Positions 31,066 through 34,788 of a DNA stretch of 34,788 nucleotides are shown one piece after another. The notes below the pieces were generated by a model, which worked only from the letters and a program-made list of their open reading frames with translations, made no database searches and had not been told where the DNA came from. The stretch lies in assembly GCF_028823615.1 (NCBI RefSeq), contig NZ_JAPEHT010000023.1, positions 1 through 34,788 of the forward strand, in the 5' to 3' direction. This DNA is from Planococcus sp. A6 (GTDB taxonomy: Bacteria; Bacillota; Bacilli; Bacillales_A; Planococcaceae). Position 1 is the stretch's first letter, and each line of letters begins with the position of its first letter. A program made the translations under genes and the position numbers.

Positions 31066-31905
31066 TCATTCCACAGTAATGCTTCCGTTATTTGAAGTCA
31101 GCTGAATCAGTACATCGCCGTTGCCAAACACGGTTTCTTCATTTTCGCGTCCATATACATCGATGCTGCCGTTATCGACACGTGCTTCAATACGGGCGTT
31201 AGCCGGTTCACTGTCGGTCCGGATTTCAATACGCCCGTTATCCGTATCGAAATGGACAGGGAAATCGAGTGTCTCGGTGTCCAACTCGATGCGGCCGTTA
31301 TTTGCCTGGGCTGTTAGGTCGCCAGACACATCGCTGAACATGATGCGGCCGTTCGAGGAGCGGACGTCAATATCGGCTTCTGTGCCTTTTAACTCAACCC
31401 TTCCATTATCCGTCTCGATCTCAATTGTGTTGCTGTCGATTGACTCTAAGATGATGCGTCCATTATCGGCTTCAAGTGCCAACTTGGCGGCTTCAATTTC
31501 GTTTGCCTCGATAGCGCCGTTATCGCTATCGACTGACAAGGAATTGAGTCCGCTCTCAGGTGTATAGACTTGCAGGGTATAGGAGCGATTAAAGTCGAAA
31601 TTAAAGAACGGTGAACGGTCGCCAACTTCAATGTTCAAGCGGCCGCTATCCAATTCAGCACTTAGGGTAAAGTCGTCGTCATTGCCGGAGAACACGATGC
31701 GGGTCGTTTCATCATCACTTGGCAATAATTCAACGCGGGAATTTTCGACCGTTATTTCCACATCGTCGATCTCCTCGTCGAAGCTCTTTTCCTCAAGTAC
31801 TTGCTGGTTCGCGGGATCTGTTTGCCCGAGGATATAGAAACTGATAATAACGCCGAGCACCGTTAAACTGGCGAGGATGAGCACAAGCCTTAAAAAAGTT
31901 TTCAT
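31066..31905 (-). CDS. membrane-anchored DUF4097 beta-strand-repeat protein (LiaG-like)
   Basis: A 279-residue protein. A single N-terminal membrane helix (about 6-26) anchors a long extracellular domain. That domain is built from short beta repeats of about 20 residues, each marked by D/N-N-G-R/S/A: SDNGAIEA, ADNGRIIL, TDNGRVEL, SSNGRIMF, ANNGRIEL, TDNGRIEI, VDNGSIDV, SNNGSITV. This is typical of DUF4097/adhesin-like proteins that form a beta-solenoid and often accompany envelope-stress systems. No two-component or Lia genes are adjacent here. AAGGAG lies ten bases before the ATG. The stop overlaps the possible first start of the hydrolase gene. Confidence 0.88.
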   Translation of the reverse strand: MKTFLRLVLILASLTVLGVIISFYILGQTDPANQQVLEEKSFDEEIDDVEITVENSRVELLPSDDETTRIVFSGNDDDFTLSAELDSGRLNIEVGDRSPFFNFDFNRSYTLQVYTPESGLNSLSVDSDNGAIEANEIEAAKLALEADNGRIILESIDSNTIEIETDNGRVELKGTEADIDVRSSNGRIMFSDVSGDLTAQANNGRIELDTETLDFPVHFDTDNGRIEIRTDSEPANARIEARVDNGSIDVYGRENEETVFGNGDVLIQLTSNNGSITVE

Positions 31906-32026
31906 GATAGCACATCTCCTTATATAAAGAATATTCGGCCCTGTGTACTGGACAGACAGGCGATTTCACGACGGCGTTGAATATATATAGCAAAAGCCGA
32001 TTGACTGGATAGAAAGGATGATCAAT

Positions 32027-32626
32027 ATGGAATCCATTCAGAACAGACGGGCGATTGCGGTGGAGCGGGTAGTTTGGTGGTCAGTGCAGGTCTCCCTGAT
32101 GGGAGGAATCGTTTATATGTATACGCAAGGCAACAGTACAAAGATGTTCATGGGCGCACTCACCGTAGTTGTCATGATCGTACTTGCACTCGTGCAAAGA
32201 CATTTCGGGTACCCCCTGCCAGCAATTTTTGCGAGCATCGTTTATTTTTTCATTTTTTTCTCTGTTGTCATCGGAACGTTTGGCGGTGGCTATAAAATCA
32301 ATCACTTCGATGATTTTCTGCATGTCTTTTCGGGAATTTGGATCGGCTACGCAAGTTGGATTATTTTGAGGCGTCTGCTTCGGAATGGTGGATCTTCGCT
32401 CTTGCCCAACTCATTTATTGCCTTGTATATGATTTCGTTTTCTTTGGCTGCCGCAGCCGTATGGGAATTGCTCGAATTTGCAGGTGATAAGCTATTCAGT
32501 TTCACTGCACAGGGTAGGGATCCGGATGATACGATGATCGATATGATCATGGGATTGCTTGGCGGATCGATCACTGCTTTTGCCATCTTGCAGCTAAGGC
32601 GTCGAGGCCAAAAATCTGAAAAATGA
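32027..32626 (+). CDS. multi-pass membrane protein (DUF2238/YjdF-like)
   Basis: About 199 residues with roughly five to six membrane helices. Conserved polar motifs lie between the helices: HFDDFLHVFSGIWIGY (about 90-105), the AAVWELLEFAGD stretch (about 142-153) and DPDDTMIDMIMGLLGG (about 163-178). The same D-x-x-x-H, E-x-x-E and D-T-x-x-D pattern is known from the DUF2238/YjdF family of unknown function; the acidic residues and histidine could bind a metal. AGAAAGG suits the ATG at 32027 rather than the one at 32018. It is divergent from the DUF4097 gene. Confidence 0.82.
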   Translation: MESIQNRRAIAVERVVWWSVQVSLMGGIVYMYTQGNSTKMFMGALTVVVMIVLALVQRHFGYPLPAIFASIVYFFIFFSVVIGTFGGGYKINHFDDFLHVFSGIWIGYASWIILRRLLRNGGSSLLPNSFIALYMISFSLAAAAVWELLEFAGDKLFSFTAQGRDPDDTMIDMIMGLLGGSITAFAILQLRRRGQKSEK

Positions 32627-32706
32627 GGGTGCTGCTACTATTGGCTGTGTCTATACCGATATTTTACTATAAATATCTGAAAAGTCAGTTTATTTAACCC
32701 GAATCA

Positions 32707-32715
32707 TGTTATATT
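32707..32715 (+). promoter_or_regulatory. extended -10 promoter of the SRPBCC gene
   Basis: TG-T-TATATT (TG 32707-32708, hexamer 32710-32715). The -35 is not convincing. A perfect palindrome CTGACGTCAG at 32746-32755 lies downstream of the expected start, in the leader, where a repressor could act. Confidence 0.4.
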
Positions 32716-32796
32716 AATGAATATAGCAAGGTTGCATCAGTATAGCTGACGTCAGTCGGTAAGATCGGAAATTTTAGGGCAGGGGAGGATGCCGAA

Positions 32797-33243
32797 ATGT
32801 GGAGCGTAAAGAGTACTGTTTTTATCGATCGCCGGGTAAAGGAAGTCCATCACTTTGCAACCAATCCGTTACTCTGGTACCAATGGTATGCGGGGTTATC
32901 GGAAGCGGAGGATCTCATTGGCACAGGAAAGAAAGGCACAAGTATGAATTTAAAGTATTACTTTTTTGGTAGAAGTTTGGCGTTGCATGTATTGGTGGTA
33001 GAAAATGCAGCAGTAAAAGACGGTTATGTGTGGCGGTGCTTAGTTAGCGGTGCTTTTGATGCTACCCAAACCTGGCGCTATATCCCAAAAGACGGTGGCA
33101 CGGAGGTTCAATTCGAAATGGAGTATGAGCTCCCTGGCAGCCTGCTTGGCAAACTGGCCAACACGATTTACATTAAGAAACTGATGAATAACTCAATAAC
33201 GCAGACTTTACAGAACCTGAAAGATATCAGCGAAAGTGAGTGA
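32797..33243 (+). CDS. SRPBCC-family (START/Bet v1-like) protein
   Basis: A 148-residue single-domain protein of the polyketide cyclase/ligand-binding SRPBCC superfamily. It begins with the family's strand-helix pattern (STVFIDRRVKEVHHFATNPLLWYQW). It continues with the curved sheet (GKKGTSMNLKYYFFGR; TQTWRYIPKDGGTEVQFEMEYELPG in two segments) and ends in the long C-terminal helix. It probably binds a small hydrophobic ligand; no catalytic residues can be named. GGGGAGG precedes the ATG with good spacing. A promoter-like extended -10 and a palindrome lie upstream and a terminator follows, so it is a single-gene unit. Confidence 0.82.
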   Translation: MWSVKSTVFIDRRVKEVHHFATNPLLWYQWYAGLSEAEDLIGTGKKGTSMNLKYYFFGRSLALHVLVVENAAVKDGYVWRCLVSGAFDATQTWRYIPKDGGTEVQFEMEYELPGSLLGKLANTIYIKKLMNNSITQTLQNLKDISESE

Positions 33244-33251
33244 GCGCAATA

Positions 33252-33291
33252 GGCGGGCCCGAAAGTCATTTGAATGATTTTCTGGTCTGCC
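33252..33291 (+). terminator. terminator of the SRPBCC gene
   Basis: An imperfect two-part stem: GGCGGGCC with GGTCTGCC (two G/U pairs) and GAAAGTCAT with ATGATTTTC, followed by TTTGTTATTT. Confidence 0.7.
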
Positions 33292-33396
33292 TTTGTTATT
33301 TCAGTAAATGTCTATTATCCATTTATTACTCATTTGCATATGAATGAGCAAATGTTATTGGCTTTCGTACTTTTATTTTGAAGGAGTGCAGGTTTC

Positions 33397-33582
33397 GTGG
33401 CTAAAAATAATAGTTATGACTACTCAAAATTGCCATTCACTGGCTTGGGCTTAATATTCGGAACTGCGATAGGCGCAGGCTTAAGCTTTGTGATTGCTGG
33501 GGATGTTATCTGGGCTGGGATAGGAACCGGAGTGGGGCTGGTTATCGGTGCAGCGATCGATGGCATGAAGAGACGGAAATAG
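33397..33582 (+). CDS. small glycine-rich membrane protein
   Basis: 61 residues from a GTG start with AAGGAG about ten bases upstream. Two hydrophobic segments (about 16-34 and 38-54) rich in Gly/Ala/Ile, with G-x-x-x-G spacings (FGTAIGAGLSF; GIGTGVGLVIGAA), suggest packed transmembrane helices of the glycine-zipper kind. A basic tail (KRRK) follows. No family is recognised. The small size and ribosome binding site make it likely but not certain to be real. Confidence 0.65.
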   Translation: MAKNNSYDYSKLPFTGLGLIFGTAIGAGLSFVIAGDVIWAGIGTGVGLVIGAAIDGMKRRK

Positions 33583-33931
33583 CCTTTATTCCATTTTGAG
33601 GACCAGGGTTAACCAGTCTTCATTTTTCAGAAAATTAGAGATTTTTGACGGCGGTTTGCTGTCATTGCCTGAGTGATTTTTTCAGATATTTGAATTTCCT
33701 GAAGAGGCCTGATTTCGATTAAGTGCACTGCTTAGGTGCTCGATACCATCTATACTAAGTGGTTTTTGAAGACTGCGCGCAAATTTTGGCGGTTTTCCAC
33801 TCCCCCGCGTTTTAGGCATTTCTTGTTGATGATGCCTCTTCGACGAAATTAACCGGGAAGGGCGTGAACCGCTTTGCGATCGAGTTGTATACAAAAATTG
33901 AGAAGCGAAGAACAATAAAGGAGTCCTAAAA
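33583..33931. other. 349-bp spacer without recognised content
   Basis: There is no gene, clear promoter or terminator. A 77-codon minus-strand frame at 33682-33915 has no ribosome binding site and a low-complexity, basic, Ser-rich composition, so it is not called. The region could be a decayed gene, but no homology is recognised. Confidence 0.45.
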
Positions 33932-34447
33932 ATGAAGAATCGCAGCTTGATTGTTTATTATTCTTGGATAGGCAGTACAGAAGTAGTAGCGAAAGAAATT
34001 CACCGCCTTACCAAATTTGATATTCAGAAAATCGAAGAGAAAAAGAAGCGGGCTTTAGGAAAGATTGCTGGCGCAGCCATGGGAGCGTTTTTGGGATTTA
34101 AAAGCAGTATAAAGCCAATGGACTTCGAATTAAAAGAATATGAAAATATATTTCTTGGAGCTCAAGTCTGGGCTGGAAAAACAGCTCCCGCCATTAATAA
34201 ATATTTAAAAAAGGCTTCGTTTAAAGATAAGAAAGTTTGGCTTTTTCTAACAAAAGGGGATGAAAATATTCCCCAGCAGGTTATAGAATCAATTACCAAA
34301 AGAATTGAGAAGAAAGGCGGGAAAGTGGTAGATAGCATTTCCATAACGACGAAGTGGGACCCAAAGACGAATGTTCCTATTGCTCCTGAGGAAGTAAGAG
34401 ATGTAGTCCATGACTGGCTAAAAAAGGGAGGTGTTTTGGAAGAATAA
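33932..34447 (+). CDS. flavodoxin-family protein
   Basis: A 171-residue protein with a flavodoxin-like fold. The FMN phosphate loop is visible as VYYSWIGSTEVVAKEI (about 9-24). The second loop is IFLGAQVWAGKTAPAI (about 73-88), where an aromatic residue should stack on the flavin. The third is LFLTKGDENIPQQ. It carries electrons or acts as an NAD(P)H:quinone-type reductase; the partner is unknown. The P450 at 28896 is one conceivable acceptor but is not linked. A basic segment EEKKKRALGKIAGAAMGAFLGF (about 35-56, as EEKKKRALGKIAGAA and MGAFLGF) is unusual for classical flavodoxins. AAGGAG precedes the ATG. Confidence 0.85.
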   Translation: MKNRSLIVYYSWIGSTEVVAKEIHRLTKFDIQKIEEKKKRALGKIAGAAMGAFLGFKSSIKPMDFELKEYENIFLGAQVWAGKTAPAINKYLKKASFKDKKVWLFLTKGDENIPQQVIESITKRIEKKGGKVVDSISITTKWDPKTNVPIAPEEVRDVVHDWLKKGGVLEE

Positions 34448-34693
34448 GTGAGACGGCTTCCTTGTTCCTGTAAAAGTCTAAGTCGCGGTATGCATTGAAA
34501 TCGGAGTTGCACAATAACCCCCTCTTGTAATAGTTCTGATAAAGAACAAACAGGCAGTGAAGTGTTTGGAATCTAATGGCAGGGGCTGATTAAATAAGGA
34601 AAGATGACTATCTTGGACATTGAAGTGTACAAAGCTTATGCTGAACGCAGTTGAGCTGGTCGCATGGCCAGCGGAAACGGAAGGATGATCGAT

Positions 34694-34788
34694 ATGGCAT
34701 TTTTGGATAAGTTGAACGCAATGAAAGACAAGGCGATCGAAAAAGGCAAAACCCATTGGGACGAAAATAAAGATGACTATAAAGAAAA
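34694..34788 (+). CDS. start of a gene cut by the window end
   Basis: The ATG at 34694 follows GGAAGGA nine bases upstream. 31 codons are open to the window edge (MAFLDKLNAMKDKAIEKGKT, then HWDENKDDYKE). It is highly charged and likely helical. The family cannot be named from this fragment. Confidence 0.6.
   Translation, partial: MAFLDKLNAMKDKAIEKGKTHWDENKDDYKE

Noticed and set aside
31930-31956. GGCCCTGTGTACTGGACAG as another dispersed repeat copy
   Set aside because: Only the CCCTGTG core matches and the ACAATT end is missing; this is too weak to count.
33682-33915. Minus-strand 77-codon frame in the spacer before the flavodoxin gene
   Set aside because: It has no ribosome binding site, is basic and Ser-rich, and shows no recognisable motif; a decayed gene cannot be excluded.

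Overview
The window looks like a chromosomal segment of a Gram-positive Bacillales bacterium, most likely Planococcaceae (Planococcus/Planomicrobium-like). The grounds are strong AGGAGG-type ribosome binding sites, a GlcT/RAT-controlled glucose PTS gene, an S-box (SAM-I) riboswitch on a cobalamin-independent methionine-synthase-like gene, a candidate CcpA cre box, and a C30 carotenoid oxidase of the staphylococcal CrtP type. No rRNA, tRNA, CRISPR array, prophage or transposase gene was recognised. The assignment rests on recalled family resemblance, not on a search.

Layout. 0-2 kb: a VWA-domain protein and a membrane-anchored protein with an acidic linker and a duplicated C-terminal domain. 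2-5.7 kb: a CstA-family transporter (-), a Gfo/Idh/MocA oxidoreductase (+) and an endonuclease/exonuclease/phosphatase-fold protein (-), with a cre-like box between the first two. 5.7-8.9 kb: glcT then ptsG (both -), separated by an RNA antiterminator target overlapping a terminator. 9-16.5 kb: an accessory-looking stretch with a zinc-less MDR oxidoreductase, a triple-SH3b D,D-carboxypeptidase, adenine deaminase, a pRiA4b ORF-3-like protein, a GIY-YIG-like nuclease and a small protein resembling a module that precedes HNH nucleases. These genes are punctuated by paired copies of a 21-bp repeat, four pairs of which have an exact 65-bp period.

16.5-18 kb: a MetE-C-like methyltransferase (-) behind a SAM-I riboswitch. 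18-22.2 kb: an unrecognised secreted protein and a GAF-GAF-PAS-GGDEF-EAL c-di-GMP protein. 22.3-26.4 kb: a marR / ABC / ABC operon with ATGA overlaps. It encodes a heterodimeric drug-type exporter whose second subunit carries both a poly-G frameshift and an in-frame amber codon. 26.4-30.1 kb: a methyltransferase (-), a CrtP-type carotenoid oxidase (+) and a cytochrome P450 (-). 30.2-34.8 kb: alpha/beta hydrolase and DUF4097 protein (overlapping, -), a DUF2238-like membrane protein, an SRPBCC protein, a glycine-rich mini-membrane protein, a flavodoxin and a gene cut by the window end.

How it fits together. Carbon handling is wired through glucose uptake (ptsG/GlcT) and a possible CcpA-controlled cstA. 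Methionine or C1 metabolism is wired through SAM sensing. The points most worth a second look are the paired repeat family (one copy supplies the C-terminal codons of adenine deaminase), two homopolymer frameshifts (adenine deaminase poly-A, ABC subunit poly-G) plus a separate nonsense codon, a family of look-alike terminators, and an 11-bp-spaced TATACA direct repeat in front of the carotenoid gene.
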